Source: Clostridia bacterium
GTDB lineage: Bacteria; Bacillota; Clostridia; Christensenellales; CAG-138
DNA length: 7,817 bases
Reading direction: 5' to 3'
Assembly (NCBI GenBank): GCA_030530185.1
Contig: JAUMVL010000083.1
Coordinates: 1-7,817 of the forward strand
A program made the position numbers and the translations under genes. The notes below the pieces were generated by a model. The model was not told the origin of the DNA and made no database searches. It saw only the letters and a list, made by a program, of their open reading frames with translations. This document shows, in pieces, positions 1-5,821 of the stretch (the stretch's first letter is position 1; every line of letters starts with the position of its first letter).

Positions 1-275
1 AGGCCGGCGTGCCGAATCGTTCCGTAACGGATGTGGGCGGTGCAGTCCTGTTGATTTCGCAGTTTACGCTGATGGGCGATGCACGAAAGGGGCGCCGCCC
101 CAGCTATATTGCGGCGGCAAGGCCCGAAACCGCGATTCCGCTGTATGAGCATTGCATCGCCCGACTCAAAGAATCCGTTCCGGTCGAGACCGGGCGGTTC
201 GGCGCAGACATGCAGGTGACGCTGACCAACGACGGGCCGTTTACGATTCTGCTGGATTCCCGGAGGACATTTTGA
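1..275 (+). CDS. dtd: D-aminoacyl-tRNA deacylase, C-terminal part (5' end outside window)
   Basis: This is the C-terminal ~90 residues of a DTD-family enzyme, which hydrolyses D-amino acids (and mischarged glycine) from tRNA in the cytoplasm. Two family signatures are visible: SQFTL followed by GDARKGRRPS, and near the end TGRFGADM followed by NDGPFT. The latter contains the Gly-cisPro motif that reaches into the partner subunit's active site and rejects L-amino acids. The frame is open to the left edge, so the N-terminal ~60 residues expected for a ~150-residue family lie upstream. The GTG at position 9 is inside the conserved domain and should not be read as the start. The stop (TGA 273-275) shares its last base with the ATG of the next gene, which implies translational coupling. 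In Firmicutes dtd usually follows relA; that would be the expected upstream neighbour but it is not seen here. Confidence 0.95.
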   Translation, partial: AGVPNRSVTDVGGAVLLISQFTLMGDARKGRRPSYIAAARPETAIPLYEHCIARLKESVPVETGRFGADMQVTLTNDGPFTILLDSRRTF

Positions 276-919
276 TGTTACTGACCATTCCGATGGGTCC
301 GCTCGAGGCGAACTGTTATCTGTTGTATCGGCAGGATGGAGGCGAAGCCGTTCTGATCGATCCGTCCGATGCAACGGAAGCGCTGGTAGCGCTTTGTAAA
401 CACAAACTGCACCTGACGCACATTCTTCTGACGCATCGTCACTTTGATCATATCGCAGGCGTTGCGGGGCTGAAGGCCGCGACCGATGCCGCCGTCTTGA
501 TTCACACGCTCGATGCATCCGGCCTTACCGATCCGAGAGCGGCGCAGGCGGCATGGATGGGCGGCGAGCTGACCCCGTGCGAGCCGACCATGCGGCTGCA
601 GGACGGGGACCGTTTTACGGCGGCGGGGTATGCGTTTCGCGTGCTGCATACGCCCGGGCATACGGAGGGCGGCGTTTGTTATGTCTGCGACGAGGAACAG
701 CTGGCATTTACCGGAGATACGGTCTTTTGTGACGGAGTCGGGCGTACCGATCTGCCCGGCGGAAATATGCGAGCACTCATGCATTCGCTCTGCGACCGCA
801 TTCTGACGCTTCCGAAATCTTATACGCTCTATCCGGGCCACGGTGAGCCGACAACCGTCGCGCATGAAGCCGAACACAATCCGCTGTTGCAGTATCGGAG
901 CAATCCATGGTTCAATTGA
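275..919 (+). CDS. MBL-fold metallohydrolase, glyoxalase II-like
   Basis: A 214-residue metallo-beta-lactamase-fold hydrolase of the small glyoxalase-II-like (YcbL/YqgX-type) group. The metal-binding set is complete: H54-x-H56-x-D58-H59 (within THRHFDH), H129 in TPGHT, D148 in FTGDT and H189 in YPGHG. The GRTDLPGG stretch after D148 is typical of this subgroup. Such proteins are short beside true glutathione-dependent GloB (~250 residues) and lack its C-terminal substrate domain, so the substrate cannot be named; a thioester is a family-based guess. The start is ATG 275, where GGAGG (262-266) lies 8 bases upstream; longer in-frame versions from 152 would run inside dtd and lack that site. It overlaps dtd by one base and hemZ by 13 bases, so the three are almost certainly one transcript. 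No signal peptide; cytoplasmic. Confidence 0.93.
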   Translation: MLLTIPMGPLEANCYLLYRQDGGEAVLIDPSDATEALVALCKHKLHLTHILLTHRHFDHIAGVAGLKAATDAAVLIHTLDASGLTDPRAAQAAWMGGELTPCEPTMRLQDGDRFTAAGYAFRVLHTPGHTEGGVCYVCDEEQLAFTGDTVFCDGVGRTDLPGGNMRALMHSLCDRILTLPKSYTLYPGHGEPTTVAHEAEHNPLLQYRSNPWFN

Positions 920-2340
920 TTACCAACGTACCCCAATACGAAAATGACATCGCCGAAGAAATCCGGCTCTTTTTGGGCGCAGTTGAAATCCGGCCCGATG
1001 CCGGGGATGACGCCGAGCAAATGACGATCACGCTTGACGAGCAGAAGCTGATTGCCTCCGGGACATATTGCGGTGCGGCTGCTTCGTTCGAGGTTTTGCC
1101 GGACGGCGGCGATCCGTTAGAGTGCAAGCGACAGCAGAAGCGGGCGGTCAAGCGGGTTGCGTATGCGTTGATGCAGCAGGTGCATCCGACGGAGATGCCG
1201 TGGGGCAGCCTGACGGGGATTCGACCGACCAAGCTTTTGCGCGAGCTTGCCGAACGATACGGCGATGCCGAAGCAGTTCGTCAGTTTACGGAGGTGTTCT
1301 CGGTCAGTATGGAAAAACTGCGCCTTGCGGCGACGATCAATGCGGTGCAGAAGCCGTACCTTGAATCGGTCGGACCGCGCGATTTAGACGTGTATGTCGG
1401 TATTCCGTACTGCAAAACGCGCTGCCTGTACTGTTCGTTCGGCGCAGAGATCGCCAAGGGCGCTTCTGTGGAGGACTACCTTGTTCCGCTGTTCGACGAC
1501 ATCGAGCGCGGCGGGCGGCTGCTCAAAGACGGCGGATGGAATCTTCGCGCGTTTTACATCGGCGGCGGGACGCCGACGGTGCTCGATGCGGATCAGCTCG
1601 ATCGGCTTTTGTCCAAAATCGAATCGGTCTACGGCGGGTATGGACGGGAATGCACCGTCGAGGCAGGACGGCCGGATACCATCACGCGGGAAAAGCTTGC
1701 GGTGCTGAAGATGCACGGCATCGGACGGATTTCGGTGAACCCGCAGACGATGAACGATGAAACGCTGCGCAGAATCGGACGTGCACACACTGCAGAAGCA
1801 ATTCGCGAAGCGTTTGCGCTTGCCCGCACGGTTGGCTTCGACGCCATCAACATGGACCTGATTGCGGGGTTGCCCGGGGAGACGGAAGAGGATTTTGCAA
1901 GAACTCTTTTGGAGATTGCAGCGCTGAGACCGGATAATCTTACGGTTCATACCCTTGCAATTAAGCGTTCCAGCCGATTGAAAGAGCAGCTGGACCGGTA
2001 TCCGCTGCCGAGCAAGGACGCCGTTACCCGAATGATCGACAGAGGCTTTGAAACTGCAAAGTCGATCGGGCTTTGGCCATACTATATGTATCGGCAGAAA
2101 TACCAGAACGGCAACCTCGAAAACGTCGGCTATGCCGGCAGAGATTCGATCTGCATGTACAACATTGACATGATGGAGGAGACGACCTCAATCCTTGCCC
2201 ACGGTGCGAATGCAATGACCAAGCGTATTTTCGACGCCGAACGCCGCGTCGAGCGAATCGCCGCGCCGAAGAATGTCCCAACCTATACGAGGAAGCTTCC
2301 GCTTTTGGATGAACAGAAACGGAACCTGTTTCTATCCTGA
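907..2340 (+). CDS. hemZ: Radical SAM protein HemZ (coproporphyrinogen dehydrogenase-like)
   Basis: A 477-residue radical SAM enzyme of the HemZ branch of the HemN/HemW superfamily. The [4Fe-4S]/SAM motif is C169-KTR-C173-LY-C176, followed by SF; the additional cysteine that HemN carries just after the motif is absent, as expected for HemZ. GGGTPT (219-224), an EAGRPDT segment near 250, SVNPQTMN, the INMDLIAGLPGE segment and the late YYMYRQKYQNGNLENVGY block are HemZ-type signatures. The N-terminal ~165 residues hold the family's own WGSLTGIRPTKLL segment. HemZ is annotated as converting coproporphyrinogen III to protoporphyrinogen IX without oxygen. However, many clostridia carrying it lack a full haem pathway and no haem gene is visible here, so the in vivo substrate is uncertain. 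The start ATG 907 has GGAG (897-900) six bases upstream and overlaps the hydrolase gene by 13 bases. A terminator follows 38 bases after the stop. Confidence 0.93.
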   Translation: MVQLITNVPQYENDIAEEIRLFLGAVEIRPDAGDDAEQMTITLDEQKLIASGTYCGAAASFEVLPDGGDPLECKRQQKRAVKRVAYALMQQVHPTEMPWGSLTGIRPTKLLRELAERYGDAEAVRQFTEVFSVSMEKLRLAATINAVQKPYLESVGPRDLDVYVGIPYCKTRCLYCSFGAEIAKGASVEDYLVPLFDDIERGGRLLKDGGWNLRAFYIGGGTPTVLDADQLDRLLSKIESVYGGYGRECTVEAGRPDTITREKLAVLKMHGIGRISVNPQTMNDETLRRIGRAHTAEAIREAFALARTVGFDAINMDLIAGLPGETEEDFARTLLEIAALRPDNLTVHTLAIKRSSRLKEQLDRYPLPSKDAVTRMIDRGFETAKSIGLWPYYMYRQKYQNGNLENVGYAGRDSICMYNIDMMEETTSILAHGANAMTKRIFDAERRVERIAAPKNVPTYTRKLPLLDEQKRNLFLS

Positions 2341-2377
2341 ACTGTTCCGAGCGACAATCGTGTTACAAAACTGCTTC

Positions 2378-2407
2378 AAACGCCCCGATGCGGGCGTTTT
2401 CTTTTTT
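2378..2407 (+). terminator. Intrinsic terminator after hemZ
   Basis: An 8-bp stem AAACGCCC/GGGCGTTT (2378-2385 with 2392-2399) closes a 6-base loop and runs into TTTTCTTTTTT (2397-2407). It lies 38 bases after the hemZ stop and ends the dtd-MBL-hemZ transcript just before the next promoter. Confidence 0.9.
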
Positions 2408-2425
2408 GAAAATTTGAAAAAAAGG

Positions 2426-2454
2426 TTGACGTTTTTCCGTATATCATATATAAT
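2426..2454 (+). promoter_or_regulatory. Strong sigma-A promoter for structured RNA
   Basis: TTGACG (2426-2431), a 17-bp spacer and a perfect TATAAT (2449-2454), preceded by an A-rich stretch (2409-2423) that could act as an UP element. The predicted start is about 2461. No ribosome binding site or plausible coding frame follows closely, so the product is likely an RNA. A terminator lies just upstream, so transcription starts afresh here. Confidence 0.85.
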
Positions 2455-2460
2455 GTAACC

Positions 2461-2662
2461 GTTTTTAGAAGTGCTGTCGTGCCCGATTGTCGGCAGAGGG
2501 AGTGGAGTGCGGCAGGCAGATTTCCCCGTGCGGGCGGGATATGGATCCGCACGGCAACTTGCGCGGAACGCGCCGGCTTTCGACTTCTTTCCCTTCGCAA
2601 CCAATGGTCTATTGCCGGCAGGCGATCCCCTTCCGAGCCAATTGCGGTTCCGCGCAAAAAAA
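2461..2662 (+). ncRNA. ssrS: Structured non-coding RNA, 6S RNA candidate
   Basis: A strong promoter and a downstream terminator bracket ~200 nt with no convincing reading frame and heavy internal pairing. The arm 2487-2520 pairs with 2608-2641 into a long rod interrupted by small bulges: TTG/CAA, TCGG/CCGA, GGGA/TCCC, TGC/GCA, GGCAG/TTGCC and AGA/TCT in order. Outside it GTGC (2471-2474) can pair with GCGC (2652-2655), and the 5' T run (2462-2466) with the A run at 2656-2662. Inside sit an 8-bp hairpin, CCGTGCGG (2526-2533) with CCGCACGG (2547-2554), and GCGCG-GAA-CGCGC (2561-2573). Size, single long bulged hairpin architecture and independent transcription fit 6S RNA, which binds RNA polymerase and mimics an open promoter. 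As I recall, Bacillus subtilis carries one of its 6S genes in the same relA-dtd-hisS-aspS neighbourhood. The branched interior is not a textbook 6S central bubble, so another structured RNA is possible. No match to tmRNA, RNase P, SRP or T-box hallmarks was seen. The symbol is provisional. Confidence 0.5.
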
Positions 2663-2667
2663 CGATT

Positions 2668-2698
2668 CAATGCATCTTGCGGCGCATTGTTTCTTTTT
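2668..2698 (+). terminator. Intrinsic terminator of the structured RNA
   Basis: CAATGC (2668-2673) pairs with GCATTG (2684-2689) around a 10-base loop, followed by TTTCTTTTT. An A run upstream (2656-2662) gives it partial bidirectional character. It separates the RNA gene from the glnA promoter 56 bases further on. Confidence 0.7.
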
Positions 2699-2753
2699 GT
2701 GTAAACACCGCGTATGGCGCGTGTAAAGATCTGCAGAGGCGTGCGGATCGCCC

Positions 2754-2783
2754 TTGACAAACGAAAGAAAATGCCATTATAAT
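2754..2783 (+). promoter_or_regulatory. glnA promoter
   Basis: A perfect TTGACA (2754-2759), an 18-bp spacer and a perfect TATAAT (2778-2783). The predicted start is near 2790, giving a long (~245 nt) leader before the glnA ATG at 3035. Upstream, the heptamer GTGTAAA occurs twice (2699-2705 and 2721-2727), two helical turns apart. This could be a regulator site but does not match the GlnR consensus convincingly. Confidence 0.88.
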
Positions 2784-2789
2784 TTTTCC

Positions 2790-2873
2790 ATGTTGAACCA
2801 TCACGAAACGGTGCTCTGTATGTCGGAAACCGAAGAAAAAGGCATTGGCCTCACAGCAAAGCGATTGAGTTGA
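2790..2873 (+). other. Possible leader peptide ORF (27 codons) in the glnA leader
   Basis: An ATG lies at or within a base or two of the predicted glnA transcription start and opens 27 codons, beginning MLNHHETVLC and ending with TGA 2871-2873. If translated it would be leaderless, since there is no room for a ribosome binding site. Its stop codon forms the first bases of the candidate antiterminator hairpin, so ribosome position could affect folding. There is no run of a single regulatory codon and no glutamine codon, which argues against classical amino-acid attenuation. It may be chance. Confidence 0.15.
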
Positions 2874-2928
2874 ACGAACGGCGTTCATCCGAAGGTGTAC
2901 CCCTTCGAATGGGCGCCTCTCCTTTTTT
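2816..2928 (+). promoter_or_regulatory. glnA leader attenuator: terminator-like hairpin with competing upstream hairpin
   Basis: Positions 2880-2895 pair with 2902-2917 in a 16-bp stem with a single C/A mismatch and a 6-base loop (TGTACC), followed by TCTCC and six T (2923-2928). Read in the RNA this resembles a premature terminator, although the U run is offset five bases from the stem. An upstream hairpin, TGAACG (2871-2876) with CGTTCA (2882-2887), uses the same bases as the left arm and excludes it, so it could be the antiterminator. Upstream again, CTGT/ACAG (2816-2819 with 2853-2856) encloses two small hairpins, TCGG-AAA-CCGA and AGGC-ATTG-GCCT, in a three-way-junction-like fold. Clostridial glnA genes are often controlled by ANTAR antiterminators that bind paired hexaloop hairpins, but I could not find the A1/G4 hexaloops, so the trigger is unknown. 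A further weak hairpin, CTCTCC/GGGGAG, lies at 2917-2939, and 2940-3018 shows no clear structure. Confidence 0.5.
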
Positions 2929-3034
2929 GAACAGGGGAGCAAAGCCGCTTTTTCGCAGTCGCAGATATCGTGATGCGGGAAGGGCATGCGGCGCACCTCG
3001 GAACGGAAAGAAACCTACAAGGGAGGAACTTGTT

Positions 3035-4366
3035 ATGAAGCACTACACAAAAGACGACATCATCCGGTTGGTCAACGAGGAGGACATCGAGTTTATCCGA
3101 TTGCAGTTTACCGATATTTTCGGTATGCTCAAGAATGTTGCCGTCACGAAATCGCAGATTGAAAAGGTCGTGAACAATCAGATTATGATCGACGGCAGCT
3201 CGATCGAGGGGTTTACGCGCATTCACGAATCCGATCAGTATCTGCGTCCCGATCTGGATACCTTTGTGATTCTGCCGTGGCATCCCGCGACGCGCAAGAC
3301 CGCACGCCTGATCTGCGATGTCTACAATCCCGACGGAACGCCGTTCGTCGGCGATCCGCGCTATGTGCTCAAAAGGACGCTGGAACGTGCCGAAAAGATG
3401 GGATATACGTTTAACGTCGGTCCTGAGCTGGAATTCTTCCTGTTTGAAACGGATGAAAAAGGCCGCCCCACGACGAGCACCGCAGACGCGGCAGGGTATT
3501 TCGACATGGCGCCGATCGACCACGGCGGACACGTGCGAAGAGAAATCTGCCTCATGCTGGAGGAGATGGGCTTTGAGATCGAGGCAAGTCACCACGAGGT
3601 TGCCGCGGGGCAGCACGAGATCGATTTTAAGTATGCCGAAGCGCTCCATGCCGCCGATAACATTCTGACATTCAAGATGGCGGTCAAAAAGATTGCGCAA
3701 ATGCGCGGCCTGCACGCAACGTTTATGCCCAAGCCGGTGTATGGCATCAACGGTTCGGGTATGCATACGAATATGTCGCTGTTCAAAGACGGAAAGAACA
3801 TTTTCTTCGATCCCGAAGGCAAGAAGCAGCTTTCCAAAGAGGCATACAGCTTCATCGCGGGGCTGCTTGCACATGTTCGTGGCATGGCGGCAATCACGAA
3901 TCCGCTGGTCAATTCCTATAAGCGCCTCGTTCCGGGGTATGAAGCGCCTTGCTACCTTGCATGGAGCGCATCGAACCGTTCGGCGCTGATCCGGATTCCG
4001 GCTGCGCGCGGACAATCCACCCGCGTCGAACTGCGCTGCCCGGACCCGGCGTGCAATCCATACCTTGCAATTGCGGCATGCCTTGCAGCGGGGCTGGACG
4101 GCATCGAAAGGGGCATGACTCCGCCGGACGAGATCACCGAAAACATCTTTGCCATGACGGAGGATGAGCGCAAACTGCACGGTATCGACAGTCTGCCCGG
4201 CAATCTGCTCGAGGCGGTTGAATGCCTGGAACGCGATCCGGTCATCGTGCATACGCTTGGCGATCATGTTTATCACAGCTACATCACCGGCAAGAAGGCT
4301 GAGTGGGATGAATATCGTACCCGTGTCACCGACTGGGAACGGAAGCGGTATATGATCGTCTATTGA
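3035..4366 (+). CDS. glnA: Glutamine synthetase, type I-alpha
   Basis: A 443-residue cytosolic enzyme making glutamine from glutamate, ammonia and ATP, the entry point of nitrogen assimilation. The length and sequence match the GSI-alpha form of Bacillus and clostridia (~444 residues), which forms dodecamers, lacks the 25-residue GSI-beta insert and is not adenylylated. Visible landmarks are the beta-grasp domain with IDGSSIEGF followed by R62, metal/substrate glutamates in GPELEFF (E131, E133) and in HHEVAAGQHEID (E188, E195), the H244 region GINGSGMHTN, the glutamate flap GYEAPCY (E303), NRSALIRIP and RVELRCPDPACNPYLA. R62 is the position linked to feedback sensitivity in B. subtilis. The start is ATG 3035 with AAGGGAGG (3019-3026) eight bases upstream. 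The frame stays open back to 2870, but that extension has no family counterpart. It appears monocistronic, with its own promoter, leader attenuator and terminator. Confidence 0.98.
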   Translation: MKHYTKDDIIRLVNEEDIEFIRLQFTDIFGMLKNVAVTKSQIEKVVNNQIMIDGSSIEGFTRIHESDQYLRPDLDTFVILPWHPATRKTARLICDVYNPDGTPFVGDPRYVLKRTLERAEKMGYTFNVGPELEFFLFETDEKGRPTTSTADAAGYFDMAPIDHGGHVRREICLMLEEMGFEIEASHHEVAAGQHEIDFKYAEALHAADNILTFKMAVKKIAQMRGLHATFMPKPVYGINGSGMHTNMSLFKDGKNIFFDPEGKKQLSKEAYSFIAGLLAHVRGMAAITNPLVNSYKRLVPGYEAPCYLAWSASNRSALIRIPAARGQSTRVELRCPDPACNPYLAIAACLAAGLDGIERGMTPPDEITENIFAMTEDERKLHGIDSLPGNLLEAVECLERDPVIVHTLGDHVYHSYITGKKAEWDEYRTRVTDWERKRYMIVY

Positions 4367-4381
4367 GGAAAAAAGCAAATC

Positions 4382-4421
4382 GGACCTCGTGCAAGCGGAT
4401 GCTGCATGGGGTTCTTTTTTT
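4382..4421 (+). terminator. Intrinsic terminator after glnA
   Basis: GGACCTCGTGCA (4382-4393) pairs over 12 positions, with some G-U pairs, to TGCATGGGGTTC (4403-4414) around a 9-base loop, followed at once by seven T (4415-4421). It starts 16 bases after the glnA stop. Confidence 0.92.
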
Positions 4422-4453
4422 GAAATCCCGGCGCAGGATTGCTCGATGCGGTA

Positions 4454-4482
4454 TTGAAAACAAAACAGGGGTTTGGTATAAT
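4454..4482 (+). promoter_or_regulatory. Promoter of the VanZ-VOC gene
   Basis: TTGAAA (4454-4459), a 17-bp spacer and TATAAT (4477-4482). The predicted start is near 4489, leaving a ~62 nt untranslated leader in which I see no structured element. The position directly after the glnA terminator shows the next gene is expressed independently. Confidence 0.85.
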
Positions 4483-4550
4483 TTACAAAAACAAACCAAG
4501 GAAATGTACCCGGGTATTGCGGATAAGAACTTTGGGAAAGGAGGCAGGGC

Positions 4551-5639
4551 ATGGGCTTTTCGACGAACAGCATGGTGACGATTTTGGTCGTGACGGTATT
4601 TGTCGCGGCGTTTGTTGCGCTGCTTCCGTTGATCGACAGTCGCGTCTGTCGGCGGCTCGGGCTGAATCTTCAGCATGGTCTGAGCACCAATCCGAACGCA
4701 CTCGGTCTGTTGAAACTGCGGCAGCTTCTCCTTTACGGCGTATTTGCCGTATATATTGCCGCTTTCGCATTTCTTGTGTTTTTCTCCCGCGGTACGGGGG
4801 AATCCTATCTTGTGCACGCCGCGCCGTTTGAAGATCTGCGCAAGGCAATCACAACCGATACCGGAGTCATCGATACGGTGATTGCGTTTGTACGGGATGG
4901 CTTCCGGGAGGGGCTTTCGCATATTCGGATCATCGAGCCGGCCGATATTGCACAGGTTTATCTGAATATTATGCTGTTCATCCCGATGGGATATCTGTTT
5001 CCGTATGTGTTTCCGTGGTTCCGCGCCAAGGTACGGACCCGGCCGCTGATTGCGTGTTTTGTCATCTCGGTCATCACCGAAAACCTGCAGCTGATTTTTC
5101 GGCGCGGTCTGTATGATGTCGACGATCTGTTGTCCAACACGCTTGGCGGATGGATTGGTCAGATGCTGTTTGTTTCGATTGCGTTCGTTGTGACACACCC
5201 GGATTGGCGCAAGGAGCTGCGGTCCTACCATCGCTGGAAACGCCATGCAAGGCACCGCACCCTTTACCCGTTCGCGCGAAGGATTGCGCTGTCCCGGACA
5301 ACGCTTCTGGCGACAGACGAGACTGCTGTCTGGGATTTTTATGTGGACAAGCTTGGCTTTCGCGTCATCAAGCAGGTAGTTCCGATCGAAACGGAGGAGA
5401 CCGAGTTCCTGCTGGAAATGGGTTCTTCGCAGGTGGAGATCCGCTGCTCCAATCGTCAGGAAACCCTTCCGCAGCAGTATTTGACGATCTCAGCACGCAA
5501 TCTGGAAAAGATTCAAAAGCGACTGATCGACAACGGAATTTCGCCGAGTCCCTTTTCCCAGGATCCTTATACCGGCGTTCGCTGTCTGTCGTTTTTTGGC
5601 CCGGATCGGATTCAAATCACGATCCTGGAGCAGCCGTAA
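4551..5639 (+). CDS. VanZ-like membrane protein fused to C-terminal glyoxalase/VOC domain
   Basis: A 362-residue protein with two unrelated parts. Residues 1-215 form a VanZ-like membrane domain with about five hydrophobic segments (roughly 8-28, 58-79, 134-153, 163-183, 196-215). It carries family landmarks: N139 with FIPMG (143-147), then E177, Q180, R184, the acidic YDVDD (188-192), and SN followed by LGG to 200. A basic linker (220-245, rich in Arg and His) leads to a soluble domain, 246-361, with the beta-alpha-beta-beta-beta pattern of vicinal-oxygen-chelate (VOC) proteins: a TLLATDETAVWDFYVDKLGFRV opening and a closing FFGPDRIQITILE. The usual metal His near the first strand is replaced (LSRTTLL), and the second His position reads LTISARNL. 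Metal catalysis is therefore doubtful, and ligand binding or scaffolding is plausible. VanZ is linked to teicoplanin resistance, but most VanZ-like proteins have no known function. The start ATG 4551 has AAAGGAGG (4537-4544) six bases upstream. Own promoter; single gene. Confidence 0.85.
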   Translation: MGFSTNSMVTILVVTVFVAAFVALLPLIDSRVCRRLGLNLQHGLSTNPNALGLLKLRQLLLYGVFAVYIAAFAFLVFFSRGTGESYLVHAAPFEDLRKAITTDTGVIDTVIAFVRDGFREGLSHIRIIEPADIAQVYLNIMLFIPMGYLFPYVFPWFRAKVRTRPLIACFVISVITENLQLIFRRGLYDVDDLLSNTLGGWIGQMLFVSIAFVVTHPDWRKELRSYHRWKRHARHRTLYPFARRIALSRTTLLATDETAVWDFYVDKLGFRVIKQVVPIETEETEFLLEMGSSQVEIRCSNRQETLPQQYLTISARNLEKIQKRLIDNGISPSPFSQDPYTGVRCLSFFGPDRIQITILEQP

Positions 5640-5660
5640 TTTTCGGAAACATCAGCGATT

Positions 5661-5715
5661 CTTCCTGGGAAACCGGGAAGGCTGCATCAACGGGTGGGGT
5701 ATCCCGTTCGTTTTT
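5661..5715 (+). terminator. Hairpin pair and probable terminator after the VanZ-VOC gene
   Basis: Two hairpins lie in the 3' region. CTTCCTGG (5661-5668) pairs with CCGGGAAG (5673-5680) and is capped by a GAAA tetraloop. AACGGG (5689-5694) pairs with CCCGTT (5703-5708) and is followed by CGTTTTT. The second is a moderate intrinsic terminator; the first probably stabilises the transcript end. Confidence 0.55.
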
Positions 5716-5740
5716 GATTTCTTATCGTTACGGAAAGACG

Positions 5741-5769
5741 TTGCGTTTTTGGGGACAATCCTCTATAAT
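5741..5769 (+). promoter_or_regulatory. Promoter of the unknown protein / response regulator operon
   Basis: A perfect TATAAT (5764-5769) with TTGCGT (5741-5746) 17 bp upstream. The -35 box is weak (three of six consensus bases), so expression may be low or need an activator. The predicted start near 5776 gives a ~46 nt leader. Confidence 0.65.
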
Positions 5770-5821
5770 ACAAGCAAAATGAAACCGAATTCTTGAAGCG
5801 TACCGGAGCAAGGAGCAAACG

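Noticed and set aside
278..877. A 199-codon minus-strand frame opposite the MBL-fold hydrolase.
   Set aside because: Antisense shadow of a gene with complete metal-binding motifs; no start signals of its own.
2461..2662. tmRNA, RNase P RNA, SRP RNA or T-box leader in the hemZ-glnA gap.
   Set aside because: None of their hallmark conserved segments (for example the T-box AGGGTGG element, the SRP GGAAGCAGCC-type loop, the RNase P core or the tmRNA tRNA-like ends) is visible.
2461..2757. Short plus-strand frames of 60-92 codons across the structured RNA region.
   Set aside because: They overlap one another in different frames, have no convincing ribosome binding site, and the region is better explained by RNA secondary structure.
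2870..3034. In-frame N-terminal extension of glnA by 55 codons.
   Set aside because: Known GSI-alpha proteins start at MKHYTKDDI-like sequence. A strong ribosome binding site precedes ATG 3035, and the extension overlaps the leader hairpins.
2784..3034. ANTAR-type dual hexaloop antiterminator in the glnA leader.
   Set aside because: The hairpins present have 3-, 4-, 5- or 6-base loops, and the only clear hexaloop (TGTACC) lacks the A1/G4 pattern, so I could not support it.
2885..4573. A 562-codon open frame on the minus strand opposite glnA.
   Set aside because: It is the antisense shadow of a clear glutamine synthetase gene. Codon bias in GC-rich sequence keeps the opposite frame open, the product resembles no family I know, and the frame runs through the glnA terminator and the next promoter.
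4326..5255. A 309-codon minus-strand frame opposite the VanZ-VOC gene.
   Set aside because: Antisense shadow. It is full of Arg, Gln and His with no domain pattern, while the plus strand has a promoter, ribosome binding site and recognisable domains.
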